Origin: Azospirillum brasilense
GTDB lineage: Bacteria > Pseudomonadota > Alphaproteobacteria > Azospirillales > Azospirillaceae
Reading direction: 5' to 3'
Length of the DNA: 64,000 bases
Assembly: GCF_022023855.1 (NCBI RefSeq)
Contig: NZ_CP059449.1
Span: forward strand, 1,722,501 to 1,786,500
The notes under the pieces were generated by a model. It did not search any database. It was not told where the DNA came from and was given only the letters and a program-made list of their open reading frames with translations. Numbering within the stretch: the first letter of the stretch is position 1; the number at the start of each line of letters is the position of its first letter. Below are positions 27,586 through 36,759 of this stretch, in pieces. A program made the translations under genes and the position numbers.

Positions 27586-28419
27586 TCACCGCCATTTCAG
27601 CAGGCGGCGTTCCAGGATGGATAGCACGGTCCCGATGCTCAGACCGAGCAGCGAGAGAACCAGCACGCCGGCCAGGAGCTGGTCGGTCAGCATCAGGTTG
27701 CCGGCGGTCAGGACGAAGGCGCCGATGCCGTATTCCGCGCCGATCATCTCCGCCGCGACCACCAGGATCAGCGCGATGGAGGCGGTGATGCGGAAGCCGG
27801 CGAGGATGCCGGGCAGGGCGCCGGGAAGCACGATCTTGCGCAGGATCGACGCCCAGGGCAGGCCGAAGCTTTGCGCCATGCGGATCAGGTTGCGCGGCAC
27901 CGAATCGATGGCGCTGTAGGTCGCGATTACGGTCGGGAAGAAGACGCCGAAGCCGATGGTGGCGAACTTCGACGGCTCGCCGATGCCGAACCACAGGATG
28001 AACAGCGGCAGCAGCGCGATCTTGGGGATCGGGAAGAAGGCCGAGACGAGGGGCACACCGACCGCCCGCGCCACTGACCCGATGCCCATGGCGAAGCCCA
28101 CGGCCATTCCGGCCACCGTGCCCATGACCCAGCCGACGCCGATTCGCATCAGCGACGCCTTCAGGTGCTGCCACAGCGACCCGTCCTGCGCCATGGCGGC
28201 GAGCGCCGAGGCGACCGCGCTCGGCGGCGGCAGGAACAGTTCGCTGACGAGGCCGAAGCGGTTGGTGGACTCCCACACCGCGATCAGGACCACGAAGGCG
28301 AGCAGGGCCGCCCAGCGGTGCCCCTTGACCGTGAAGCCGCCGCCGCGGAAGCGGACGGGCTGGGAGGGGGAGCGGTCCTGAAGCGGAAGAGTGGTGCTGG
28401 TCAAAGGGGTATCAGGCAT
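27586..28419 (-). CDS. ABC transporter permease of the pcs operon
   Basis: The 277-residue permease is of the SsuC/TauC class, with about six membrane segments and the coupling EAA-like loop around RNLIRMAQSFGLPWASILRKIVLPGALPG. Its start overlaps the end of the ATPase gene by 8 bp, and the binding-protein gene starts 33 bp after its stop. The three genes therefore form a complete importer translated as a unit. Confidence 0.9.
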   Translation of the reverse strand: MPDTPLTSTTLPLQDRSPSQPVRFRGGGFTVKGHRWAALLAFVVLIAVWESTNRFGLVSELFLPPPSAVASALAAMAQDGSLWQHLKASLMRIGVGWVMGTVAGMAVGFAMGIGSVARAVGVPLVSAFFPIPKIALLPLFILWFGIGEPSKFATIGFGVFFPTVIATYSAIDSVPRNLIRMAQSFGLPWASILRKIVLPGALPGILAGFRITASIALILVVAAEMIGAEYGIGAFVLTAGNLMLTDQLLAGVLVLSLLGLSIGTVLSILERRLLKWR

Positions 28420-29185
28420 CGGCGATCTCCCGGTCGGCCAGTTGGGCCTCGGCCCGGATCAGGTGCCACAGCCGGTCGCGCACCTCCGCCAGATGGGCCT
28501 GGGCGGAGGGCTCCAGCCGCTGGTCGCGCGGCTCCTCGATGGTCACGATCTCGCGCAGGCGGCCGGGACGGCGGCTGAGCACGACGACCCGGTCGGCCAG
28601 CCGCAGCGCCTCGTCCAGATTGTGGGTGACGTAGAGGGCGGTCGTCCGCTCGCGCTGCCAGAGCGACAGGAAATCCTCCATCAGCAGCTCGCGCGTCTGG
28701 GCGTCGAGCGCCGACAGCGGCTCGTCCAGCAGCAGCATGGCCGGGCGCACGGCCAGCGCGCGGGCGATGCCGACGCGCTGGCGCATGCCGCCCGACAACT
28801 GCTTTGGCAGCGCCTTGCGGAAGTCCCACAGCCCCATGCGGCGCAGGCCGGATTCAATGCGCTCCGCCCGCTCCGCCGCCGACAGCGGGTGGTGTTCGAG
28901 GACGAGCGACAGGTTGTCCTCGACGCTGCGCCAGGGCAGCAGGGCGAAGTCTTGGAAGATGAAGGTGATCGGGTTCAGGCAGCCGTCCGGCACCTCGCCC
29001 GCCACCGCGATGGTGCCGGAGGTGGGTGCCACGATGCCGCCGGCGATGCCGAGCAGGGTGGACTTGCCGCAGCCCGACGGGCCGATGACGGCCAGAACCT
29101 CCCCCTCCTGCACCGTCAGGTCGATGCCGTCCAGCACGACGAGGTCGTCGTAGCGGTGGCACAGGTCCTTGATGATAAGCCTCAT
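28412..29185 (-). CDS. ABC transporter ATP-binding protein of the pcs operon
   Basis: The 257-residue nucleotide-binding protein has Walker A GPSGCGKST, Q-loop FIFQDFALLPWRS, signature LSGGMRQRVGIARAL, Walker B LLLDEPLSALD and a switch His in YVTHNLDEALRLADR. It is of the SsuB/TauB class. Its ATG overlaps the stop codon of the upstream synthase gene in the ATGA arrangement, which argues for translational coupling of import and the first CoA-activation step. Confidence 0.93.
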   Translation of the reverse strand: MRLIIKDLCHRYDDLVVLDGIDLTVQEGEVLAVIGPSGCGKSTLLGIAGGIVAPTSGTIAVAGEVPDGCLNPITFIFQDFALLPWRSVEDNLSLVLEHHPLSAAERAERIESGLRRMGLWDFRKALPKQLSGGMRQRVGIARALAVRPAMLLLDEPLSALDAQTRELLMEDFLSLWQRERTTALYVTHNLDEALRLADRVVVLSRRPGRLREIVTIEEPRDQRLEPSAQAHLAEVRDRLWHLIRAEAQLADREIADA

Positions 29186-32100
29186 TGTCCCTTTCCTGTT
29201 GCCGACCCCGCCCAGGAGATCAGCAGTTCGTCCCGCGAGGTCAGGCCCGCTTCCGGCAGCGCGTGGTTCACGACGGCCTTGGCGGCGCCGCCGGTCGCTT
29301 CCGGCAGGCGGTTCTCCCACATGGCCTGATGGAGCGTGGGCAACTCGTCCCAGTTCCCGAGGTATGTCGTTGGCACACGGACCGCCCCCGACGCAATGAC
29401 GCGGTTCAGCCCTGCGATTTCCGCAGCGTTCGAAAGATGCGTGCCGACAATGGACGCGGATGGCATCAGGATGCGGCGCTGGCGCATCCACACCTGAGGC
29501 GCGTAGAAGCTGTAGCGACGACCACTCATATCGCCGCAATAGACGACGCGGCCCGTGTGCGGCTTTACGAGCATGGTCGAGACGGCCAGCGTGTCGCGCC
29601 GTGCCCGCTCCACCACCACGTCGGGCATGCCGCGCGGGTTGTCGGCGGCGCGCAGGATGCGGCCCACCGCCTGGCCCAGCGGCTTGAAGGTGTCTTCGGT
29701 GAACAGCCGCACGGCCTCCTTGAAGGCGGCGGTCTCGCGCTGCGGGTCGGGCAGGTCCGGCATGGTGTCGGGCCAGTCGAAATGCGGGACGCGGCGCGTG
29801 ATCTCGGCCAGCGACACGGCGCCGGCCAGCGCCTCGCCGTAGCCCAGCGACAGCACGAAGTCGCGTTCGGAATCCCGGTCGGTGACGACGCAGACGCGGG
29901 CGCCGGACTCGCGGGCCGCCTCGATGGCCGAGAGCGCCATGTCGTCGCGCAGGCCCACCGCCCCGGCGCCGTAGAAGACCAGCACGGCCTCGCCGGGGCG
30001 CAGGCGGGCGCGGCGCAGCATCTCCGCGGGCTCGGCGGAACCGGGCTTGCCGAGGAAGGTCATGTGGTAGCCGCTGGAGGCGCCGAAGAAGGTCAGCGCG
30101 CCGCCGTCCGCCAACGACTGGAAGGTGCGCGGGAAGGTCGTCTCGCCGGCGTGGCTGACCGCGTAGTCGACGAGGTGGCCGCCGTTGGCGGCGCGCAGCG
30201 CGTCGATGTAGGGGCACCCGGCTTCCTCCCACGCCGCCCAGTGCGCCGGGTCGGCGGGGATGCGGGTGAAGGCGGCCTCGGCGACGGAACGGTCCACTGC
30301 CTCGGCCCCGCGGGCGCGGATCGCGGCCGCCCGGCGTTCCGACGACACCATGCCGGTTACCTTCATGCGCCGGGCCAGCGCCAGTTCCACCGTCCAGGCG
30401 CCGGTGCCGCCCGCCGCCCCCTCGACCAGCAGGCGCTTGCCGGGCTGCACGTCGAGGGCGGTGAACAGCGCGCGGTAGCCGGTGCCGGCGGCGAGCATGT
30501 AGCTTCCCGCCTCCTCCAGCGCGAGGCCGGGCGGCAGGGGGAAGAGTTGAGGCCCGTCGGCCAGCATGAACTGCTGGTGGCTGCCGTCCGGCGACTGGTA
30601 GCCCTGGATGTGGAAGTCGGTGAACATGGGGTCGGCCCCGGCCTCCGGGTCCAGCAGGTCCGAGACGCCGGAATAGACGGCGACCAGATCGCCGACCGCC
30701 AGCCGCCCCTGGGCCTGCAACGCCTCTCCCATGCGCACGACCATGCCGACGCCGCCGGAACCGGTGACGTGCACGTCCTCGTCATGCTCGTCGAACAGCG
30801 AGATGGGGATGCCGGTCAGCGCCCAGACGTCGTTGTAGTTGACCTCGGAGGCGAGGACGTAGACGAGCGCCTGGTTGGGACCGGGCTCGGGGACGGGGAT
30901 GACCACCTCGGTTTCGGCCTGTGCCGGGTCGCCATGGGCGGCGGCTCCCGTCTCCAAATCGCGGACGACGGCCTGGGCGAGCTGCCAGCGGGGCAGCGGT
31001 GTGGCGCCGGGGACGAAGGGGCTGCCGATGGGCAGCACGCCGTCGCGGCTGTCGCGCTGCGGGCGGGCGGGGAGGGGCGGAGACTTCTTCTCCAGGAACA
31101 GGGCGATGCCCTTTTTGGCGCCGTTGGCCGGGTCGAGGAGGAAGCGGGCGAAGGCGTTGATCTCGGCCTCGGTGCCGACGTCGAAGCCGTCGCGCAGGCC
31201 GGTGTCGACGAGCTGGACGATGGTGTCGGCGACCGGGCCGCGGCCGACGCCGTGGGCTTGGCGGAGGAGGCGCTTTACCCCCTCTCCCCCCTGGGGAGAG
31301 GGCTGGGGTGAGGGGGTTGCGCTTGGCGGCACGTTCGGCACATGCGCAACCCCCTCACCCTCCCCTCTCCCCAGGGGGGAGAGGGTATTGGAGCGCAGCG
31401 CCGCTTCCCTTGCCATCGCCTTCGCCAGCGTCAGCGCGTCGTCCGCCCCGCGCGCCACCACATCGACCAGCCCATACCCCAGCGCTGTCCCGGCGTCGAT
31501 CTGGCGCCCGGACAGCAGGACCTCCAGCGCGCGTTCATACCCCCGCTCCGGGTCCTTGCGCAGGAGCAGGCGCGGCAAGCGCTGCGTGCCGCCATAGCCC
31601 GGCGGCAGGAACAGGTTGATCTCCGGCTGGCCCAGCCGGGCGCGCGGGTCGGCCACCCGGACATGGCAGGCCATCGCCAGCTCGCAGCCGCCGCCGAGCG
31701 CCACGCCGCGGATCGCCGCGAACACCGGCTTGTCCAGCGCCGCGATGGCGCGGAAGACGGCGTGGGCCTTGGCGGGCAGAGCGCGGGCCTCGCTCTCGTC
31801 CCGCACCTCGTCGAGGAGCTGGCGGATATCGGCGCCGGCCACGAAGTTGCGGCCCGTGCCGGTGATCACCACGGCGCGCACGTCCGCCCGCCGGGCGAGA
31901 TGGGAAACCAGCGTGTCCAACTCGTCCAGCAGCCGGTCGGAGAGCGCGTTGACCGGCGGGTTGTCGATGGTCACCGTCGCCATCCGCACGTCGTCGGCCA
32001 GCCGGTCGTACTGGATGGACAGGAAGCGCTGCCGCTCGATGAGGGTCTGTTCCTCCGCCCGCTGTTGGCCACGCGTCCAGGCGGCGATGCGCGCTTCCAG

Positions 32101-34572
32101 GTCGGTCAGGCATTCCGGGTTGCGCAGGGTGGAGGTGTCGCCCAGCGGCTCCCCGTTCATCATCGCCGTCAGGAAGCGGCGCATGTATTTGCCGGAGCGC
32201 GTCTCGGGAAAGGCCGGGACGGCCAGGATGTCGGAGGGGACGGCGACGGCGCCCTTCTCCTGCCGCACCAGATCCTTCAGCCGGCGCTCGTCGTCGGCGG
32301 TGATGTCGCGGCCCTTGGCGGGCAGGACGAAGGCGACGGGGGTCAGGCCCTTCTCGCGGTGGGGGGCGCCGACCACGATGACGTTGCCGACCGGGCTGTC
32401 GGGGTTGATCTGCTTGTCGCGCAGGATCGCGCCCTCGATTTCCTCCGTCCCCATGCGGTGGCCGGACACGTTGATCACGTCGTCGGACCGCCCGTGCAGG
32501 CTGAAGCTGCCGTCCTCGTACTTGCGCGCGAAGTCGCCTTGCAGGTAGGCCCAGACCGGCTTGCCGTCCGCATCGCGGAAGCGCCCGAAATAGGTCGTCA
32601 CGAAACGGTCGAAGTCACCCTTCCAGCCCGGCTTGCCGACGTTCTCCGCGTCGCCCCAGATGGTCCGGGTCAGGTAGGGGTAAGGGGCGGTGACGACGAT
32701 CTCGCCCTTCTCCTCCACCTCGGCGGGGCGGAAGGCGACGCGTCCGGCGGCGTCCGGCTCGCTCTCGGTCACCCAGACGTCGCCCAGCACCCAGGGCAGC
32801 GGGTAGGTGTGGGCGTCGGCGCGCAACGGCTGGTCGGGGTTGCCGTAGGGGTGGGTCCAGACGATGCCGCCATGCTCCGTCGCCCAATAGCTGTTGATGT
32901 ATTGCGGCGTCATCACCGCCATGCCGAAGGCCTGGACGGCGGGGCTGGTCGGCTCCGCGCAGAAGGTGGCGACCCGCAAGCTGGAGCGGTCGTAGCGCTC
33001 GACGTCGGCGCGGTTCTCCGGGTGGGTCATGACCGTCTTCAGGAAGGTCACGCCCGCCTTGAAGATGGTGACCTTGTGCCGCTCGATGATCGAGGCGAAG
33101 CGCCCGGCGTTGGGGAAGACCGGCGCCCCCTCCGTCACGATGCCGGGGATGCGGGCGGCGAGGCTGGCGGTGATCAGGTAGCTCTGGCCGGTGATCCAGC
33201 CCGGATCGGCGATGACGTAGATCGCATCGCGGCCCGGCAGGGCGTCGAAGCTGACCTTCATGGTGTGGGCGAGGCCGGCGACGTAGCCGCCATGGACATG
33301 CACCACGCCCTTCGGCTTTCCGGTGGAGCCGGAGGTGTAGATGATGAACAGCGGATACTCGGCGTCCACCGGCAGGCAGGGCACGGCCTTCGCCACGGCG
33401 GCGTAGAGCGCCCGGTCGTCCAGCGCGCGCAGCGCCTCCATGCCGGGCAGGCCGGCGGCGGCGCACAGCTCCGCCTCGGCCTTCGCCAGCAGGTCGTGCG
33501 CCCAGACGTCGCGTCCTTCGGTCCAGGGGATGTCGGGCAGGCCGGCATGGCGGACGACGATCACCGCCTCGACCCGCGGCGGGGCGGCGGTCAGCGCCTC
33601 GGCGACGCTGGCGCGCAGGTCAGCCACGGTGGCGGCGTCGAGTGTCCCGGCGCGGTCCAGTGCCCGGCCCAGCTCGCGCATCACGTCGGCGGGGGCAACG
33701 GTGATCTCGCCCTCCAGCCCGCGGCGCACCGGTTCCATCAGGGCCGTGTCGCCCAGCTTGGCGCGCAGGACCTCCTCGGTGATTCTGAGTGCTACGGGCA
33801 GGGCGACGAAGCGGTCGAGCGCCGGGTCGCTGTAGGCTTCCTTGAAGGGGGCCATCTCGGCGTTGCGGCTGGCGCCGTCGGCGGTGATGACGACGCGGGC
33901 GCCGGCGTTCTCGATGCGGTCGGACAGCGTCTTGTCGGAGAAGCCGCCGAAGACGGCGGTGTAGATGACGCCGAGGCGCTTCGCCCCCTCGGTCCAGACG
34001 ATCTGGTCGAGGATGTTGGGCATGTTCAGCGCGATCCGGTCGCCCTGGCGGAGGCCGAGCCCTTGCAGAGCCAAGGCGGCAAGCGCGGAGCGGATCAGCA
34101 GCTCGCGCCGGGTCAGCGTGACGTGATGGACCGGGCCGCCGCGCCCGCCGTTGGCGGCGGCGTCCCAACGATCGCCCTCGTACCAGTAGGCGGTCTCCGC
34201 CCCATGGCCGGACAGGACGTGGCGGTCCACCTCGTTGAAGGCGGCGTTGGTCAGCCCGCCCGCGAACCAGCGGTAGAAGGGCGCTTCGGACCCGTCGAAC
34301 GCCTGGGTCCAGGGCGTCCAGTCTGCCCGCTCCGCTGCCTCGCCCGTCGTGGCGTTCCAGCCTCGCCAGACGCCGTCGGCATCGCGCATCAGCCAGTGCG
34401 CGCCGTCGAACCAGTGGATCGTCTCCGCGGCGATGGCGCCGTGGAAGGCGCCGGGGTCACCCTCGCAGGCGGCGCGCTGGCTCTGCCAGTCCGCGGCGGA
34501 GCGGATGGGGTTGACGGCGACGTCCTGCGGCAGCGGCGGCTGTCCGGTGGACTCCGCGACGGCGTGGTCCAT
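29182..34572 (-). CDS. pcs: Propionyl-CoA synthase-like trifunctional fusion
   Basis: The protein has about 1796 residues in three parts. The first (1-810) is an acyl-CoA synthetase with YTSGSTGKPKG near 410 and the late Lys in RSGKYMRRFL near 794. The second (about 840-1150) is a crotonase with both active glutamates in GGGCELA and GQPEINLFLPPGY. The third (about 1200-1796) is a medium-chain reductase with VEGAAGGTGAW for NADPH. Order and size match propionyl-CoA synthase of Chloroflexus and Erythrobacter NAP1, which converts 3-hydroxypropionate to propionyl-CoA via acrylyl-CoA. The ATG at 34572 follows GGGAGGA; a GTG at 34611 is weaker. Residues 1062-1100 are encoded by a palindromic repeat. 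Confidence 0.9.
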   Translation of the reverse strand: MDHAVAESTGQPPLPQDVAVNPIRSAADWQSQRAACEGDPGAFHGAIAAETIHWFDGAHWLMRDADGVWRGWNATTGEAAERADWTPWTQAFDGSEAPFYRWFAGGLTNAAFNEVDRHVLSGHGAETAYWYEGDRWDAAANGGRGGPVHHVTLTRRELLIRSALAALALQGLGLRQGDRIALNMPNILDQIVWTEGAKRLGVIYTAVFGGFSDKTLSDRIENAGARVVITADGASRNAEMAPFKEAYSDPALDRFVALPVALRITEEVLRAKLGDTALMEPVRRGLEGEITVAPADVMRELGRALDRAGTLDAATVADLRASVAEALTAAPPRVEAVIVVRHAGLPDIPWTEGRDVWAHDLLAKAEAELCAAAGLPGMEALRALDDRALYAAVAKAVPCLPVDAEYPLFIIYTSGSTGKPKGVVHVHGGYVAGLAHTMKVSFDALPGRDAIYVIADPGWITGQSYLITASLAARIPGIVTEGAPVFPNAGRFASIIERHKVTIFKAGVTFLKTVMTHPENRADVERYDRSSLRVATFCAEPTSPAVQAFGMAVMTPQYINSYWATEHGGIVWTHPYGNPDQPLRADAHTYPLPWVLGDVWVTESEPDAAGRVAFRPAEVEEKGEIVVTAPYPYLTRTIWGDAENVGKPGWKGDFDRFVTTYFGRFRDADGKPVWAYLQGDFARKYEDGSFSLHGRSDDVINVSGHRMGTEEIEGAILRDKQINPDSPVGNVIVVGAPHREKGLTPVAFVLPAKGRDITADDERRLKDLVRQEKGAVAVPSDILAVPAFPETRSGKYMRRFLTAMMNGEPLGDTSTLRNPECLTDLEARIAAWTRGQQRAEEQTLIERQRFLSIQYDRLADDVRMATVTIDNPPVNALSDRLLDELDTLVSHLARRADVRAVVITGTGRNFVAGADIRQLLDEVRDESEARALPAKAHAVFRAIAALDKPVFAAIRGVALGGGCELAMACHVRVADPRARLGQPEINLFLPPGYGGTQRLPRLLLRKDPERGYERALEVLLSGRQIDAGTALGYGLVDVVARGADDALTLAKAMAREAALRSNTLSPLGRGEGEGVAHVPNVPPSATPSPQPSPQGGEGVKRLLRQAHGVGRGPVADTIVQLVDTGLRDGFDVGTEAEINAFARFLLDPANGAKKGIALFLEKKSPPLPARPQRDSRDGVLPIGSPFVPGATPLPRWQLAQAVVRDLETGAAAHGDPAQAETEVVIPVPEPGPNQALVYVLASEVNYNDVWALTGIPISLFDEHDEDVHVTGSGGVGMVVRMGEALQAQGRLAVGDLVAVYSGVSDLLDPEAGADPMFTDFHIQGYQSPDGSHQQFMLADGPQLFPLPPGLALEEAGSYMLAAGTGYRALFTALDVQPGKRLLVEGAAGGTGAWTVELALARRMKVTGMVSSERRAAAIRARGAEAVDRSVAEAAFTRIPADPAHWAAWEEAGCPYIDALRAANGGHLVDYAVSHAGETTFPRTFQSLADGGALTFFGASSGYHMTFLGKPGSAEPAEMLRRARLRPGEAVLVFYGAGAVGLRDDMALSAIEAARESGARVCVVTDRDSERDFVLSLGYGEALAGAVSLAEITRRVPHFDWPDTMPDLPDPQRETAAFKEAVRLFTEDTFKPLGQAVGRILRAADNPRGMPDVVVERARRDTLAVSTMLVKPHTGRVVYCGDMSGRRYSFYAPQVWMRQRRILMPSASIVGTHLSNAAEIAGLNRVIASGAVRVPTTYLGNWDELPTLHQAMWENRLPEATGGAAKAVVNHALPEAGLTSRDELLISWAGSATGKGQ
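31275..31388. repeat. Palindromic repeat, subtype B, inside pcs (in frame)
   Basis: The 114 bp form a long imperfect inverted repeat: CCCTCTCCCC/GGGGAGAGGG hairpins at both ends and TGAGGGGGTTGCGC facing GCGCAACCCCCTCA around a central loop. The loop GGCGGCACGTTCGGCACA is close to that of the intergenic copy at 49657. It keeps the pcs frame open and adds Pro/Gly/Ser-rich residues (LSPLGRGEGEG, PSPQPSPQGGEG). Confidence 0.88.
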
Positions 34573-34632
34573 GCTTTCCTCCCGATCGGGCATTTCTTCT
34601 TTGGCGGCCACGTCTTTTGCGCGGCGGGCATC

Positions 34633-34640
34633 ACTATAGC
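34633..34640 (-). promoter_or_regulatory. Candidate -10 box for pcs
   Basis: On the minus strand GCTATAGT lies about 60 bases before the chosen pcs start. A TTGCAG 19 bases upstream could serve as a weak -35. Confidence 0.4.
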
Positions 34641-34746
34641 GCGGCGCCCTGCATGGGCTGCAATGGCGCCGTGCGCGGCGGGGGTATGCCGTATACGCGG
34701 CTTTCGGTCATACTTGGTGCAATCAATAGCAATGGGAGGAAACGGC

Positions 34747-35166
34747 ATGTCCGACAACGGCGCGCCTGCGAATGATTCGGTGACCTTCGCGGTCAGCCAC
34801 CCCGATCCGGCGGACTTCAAGCGCGACGGGCTGCGACCCTTCTTCGAATACCGCGACCTGGGCATCCGTGCCGCCACGGCGGGCAAGGCGAACGCCCACG
34901 TCATCCGCGCCCGCCCCGGCGAGCCGTCGCACGGCGGCTGGCACCGGCACGCGCTGGATTTCCAGATGGTCTACGTGCTGAAGGGCTGGGTGAAATTCGC
35001 CTATGAAGGCGTGGGGGAGGTGCTGTTGCAGGCCGGCTCCTGCGTGCACCAGCCACCGGGCATCCGCCATGTCGAGATCGCGCACTCCGACGATCTGGAG
35101 ATGCTGGAGATCACGCTTCCCGCCGACTTCCCGACCGAAGGGGCCGAGCCGCCCACCGGGAACTGA
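34747..35166 (+). CDS. Cupin-domain protein
   Basis: The 139-residue single-domain cupin has metal-binding motif 1 in HGGWHRHALDFQMVYVLKGW (His, His, and a Gln/Asp in place of the usual Glu) and motif 2 in QPPGIRHVEIAHSDD. The fold suits a small-molecule dioxygenase, isomerase or sensor. A strong ribosome site (GGGAGG) lies 6 bases before the ATG at 34747. It is divergent from pcs across 174 bp and may be linked in function, but there is no direct evidence. The acidic C-terminus is short. Confidence 0.78.
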   Translation: MSDNGAPANDSVTFAVSHPDPADFKRDGLRPFFEYRDLGIRAATAGKANAHVIRARPGEPSHGGWHRHALDFQMVYVLKGWVKFAYEGVGEVLLQAGSCVHQPPGIRHVEIAHSDDLEMLEITLPADFPTEGAEPPTGN

Positions 35167-35177
35167 TGCCGCACCCG

Positions 35178-35209
35178 CCAAAAAAAGTGCCGGCCAAAAA
35201 AAGTGCCGG
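35178..35209. repeat. 16-bp exact tandem duplication
   Basis: Two copies of CCAAAAAAAGTGCCGG lie head to tail just after the cupin stop codon. The A-run makes slippage likely. Confidence 0.8.
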
Positions 35210-35268
35210 TCGCATCCGTCGTGGAAACGACGGTGCGGCCGGCCAGATGCTTTGGAGGAATCGCCGCC

Positions 35269-35340
35269 ATGGCCACAGGGAACGACGCGGCCACGGGACG
35301 CTTCGTTGCAAAGGAAAGCAATGCCCATGCCAGCGCTTGA
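35269..35340 (+). CDS. Possible 23-residue small protein
   Basis: An ATG with GGAGGA nine bases upstream opens 23 codons (start MATGNDAATGRFVAKE). The good ribosome site and the ATGRFV motif, seen in small basic proteins, are the only support. It could be chance in GC-rich DNA. Confidence 0.22.
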   Translation: MATGNDAATGRFVAKESNAHASA

Positions 35341-35519
35341 GCGGGCTCCCGGAGCCGGTTTCCCGTGCTTTCGGGAAGGGCCTCCGGAGCGAACCTGTCT
35401 GGAAGAGTGGACAGGTGACCGGATCGCTGGACAGGCGGGTGGGCGCCGCTGTTCTGGCATGTTGGGCGCGTCGAGGGTATTAGGGCGGTGTGTGGCGGCG
35501 TGATGAGGATGCGGACGGG

Positions 35520-36134
35520 ATGCCCGAGGTCGAGATCTCCCGCGAGGACAAGGGGCAGGCGACGGTGTTCGAGGCGTCGCCGTCCAGTGTGCCGCCCCAG
35601 CGTTACGCCCACCTGCTCTACGCCGCCCTGCTGCTGGCCGGTTTCGTCGTCGTGGCCGAACTGACGCTGGAGCCGACGGCCTCGATGCTGCGCTGGCTGG
35701 GTGTCCTGTGCGCGGTGCCGCTTCTGCTGATGTGGATGATCACGCTGCTGCGGGCGGCCCGGCGCAGCGCCGTGCGGCTGGTCGTGGCGCCGGAAGGGTT
35801 GACCGCCCACGGACAACTTGTCCCCCACGATACGATCCGCGGGGTGGCGCTCTACCCGCCGCAGGGCAAACGCCCGCTGTTCGTGGCGCGCATCCAGACG
35901 ATGACCTTGCAGCAGCACCAAAAGGAACTGGCGCTGGCCGGCGGGGACGTGGATGCGGAGGAGGACGGGAAACCGGGGAAGGGGCGTCGGCGGCGCGCCG
36001 GCTACCGGCTGCTTCTGCTGCGCCGGAACCATCTGCCGGCGCTGGTCCTGGTGCGCGGCCTCACCCTGTCGGGCGGCGAGACGCTGATGGCCGGGCTGGC
36101 CGCGGAACTGCGCCGCCACAGCCGGCCGGGCTGA
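35520..36134 (+). CDS. Hypothetical two-pass inner-membrane protein
   Basis: The protein has about 204 residues. Two membrane segments are predicted at roughly residues 30-52 (LLYAALLLAGFVVVAEL) and 58-80 (LRWLGVLCAVPLLLMWMITLL). The rest resembles a cytoplasmic PH-like beta domain (LVVAPEGLTAHGQLVPHDTI onward) broken by a charged insertion (about 25 residues, EEDGKPGKGRRRR). I do not recognise the family. A GTG at 35490 is an alternative start. It is followed by a terminator-like hairpin and a convergent DUF3126 gene. Confidence 0.6.
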   Translation: MPEVEISREDKGQATVFEASPSSVPPQRYAHLLYAALLLAGFVVVAELTLEPTASMLRWLGVLCAVPLLLMWMITLLRAARRSAVRLVVAPEGLTAHGQLVPHDTIRGVALYPPQGKRPLFVARIQTMTLQQHQKELALAGGDVDAEEDGKPGKGRRRRAGYRLLLLRRNHLPALVLVRGLTLSGGETLMAGLAAELRRHSRPG

Positions 36135-36152
36135 CACTCATCCGGCTTTTTA
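36120..36152 (+). terminator. Possible terminator at the end of the membrane-protein gene
   Basis: AGCCGG and CCGGCT pair across a 16-base loop that includes the stop codon, followed by TTTTTATT. The stem is short. Confidence 0.4.
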
Positions 36153-36229
36153 TTCGGCGCGCAGTGGTGCGCGGGCAAGCGCCCCTCCCGCCGCGGGGGC
36201 GGGAGAGGACCGCGCTGGAAAGGCGTGAC

Positions 36230-36490
36230 TCAGCGACGGGCCGTCGGGGCTGCCGGCAGGTCTTCTTCCAGGATGACGACGTGCAGGGCGTAGGAGACCT
36301 CACCCTCGTCCACGTCGCGGTGCAGGGTGCCGACGAATTCGTCGCCCAGCATGACTTCTGCGGACTGGCCGGCCTTCTCGGGCGGCTGGATGATGATCTT
36401 GTCGTTGCCGAGCGTCTTGCGCAGATAGCTCTGCACACGGGCGATTTCGGTTTCGGTCATCTTGGCGACCGTCGGCTTGGCGGGCGGCAT
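36230..36490 (-). CDS. DUF3126 family protein
   Basis: The 86-residue protein has the DUF3126 pattern: IARVQSYLRKTLGNDKI, AEVMLGDEFVGTLHRD, DEGEVSYALHVVILEEDL. The family is small, cytoplasmic, restricted largely to alphaproteobacteria, and of unknown function. A GGGAT site lies before the ATG. The gene stands alone between convergent and divergent neighbours. Confidence 0.85.
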   Translation of the reverse strand: MPPAKPTVAKMTETEIARVQSYLRKTLGNDKIIIQPPEKAGQSAEVMLGDEFVGTLHRDVDEGEVSYALHVVILEEDLPAAPTARR

Positions 36491-36759
36491 GGCATGATCC
36501 CTGTGTTGTCGAAGGGGTCATATAGAAACCTTTCGGGCAAAGGGAAAGCACAACATCGCCCTGGATCGCCCTGGATCGCGCATTCGCCGCGCCGCCCGCC
36601 GCAGGGCCCGTCTTTCTTGCGGGGGACCATGCCCCCGCCTGTGGGAAGCCCTTAGCCGGATTTGTCCTCTTGTTCCGGGTTGCGCGGCCAAATACTGGAC
36701 GGATTGGAATGTGGGGGCGTCCGCGCCCCGCCGTCCGATGACCATGGCATGGGGTGACC

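Larger units (their letters stand above)
35167..35519. other. Intergenic stretch after the cupin gene
   Basis: The 353 bp contain a 16 bp exact tandem duplication and one small open frame (35269-35340); otherwise nothing was recognised. Confidence 0.5.

Noticed and set aside
34573..34611. Extended pcs start at a GTG
   Set aside because: The ATG at 34572 has a far better ribosome site; the extension adds only charged residues.
31342..35166. A 1274-codon open frame on the plus strand opposite pcs, running into the cupin gene
   Set aside because: Only its last 139 codons have family character (the cupin); the rest is the antisense of pcs.
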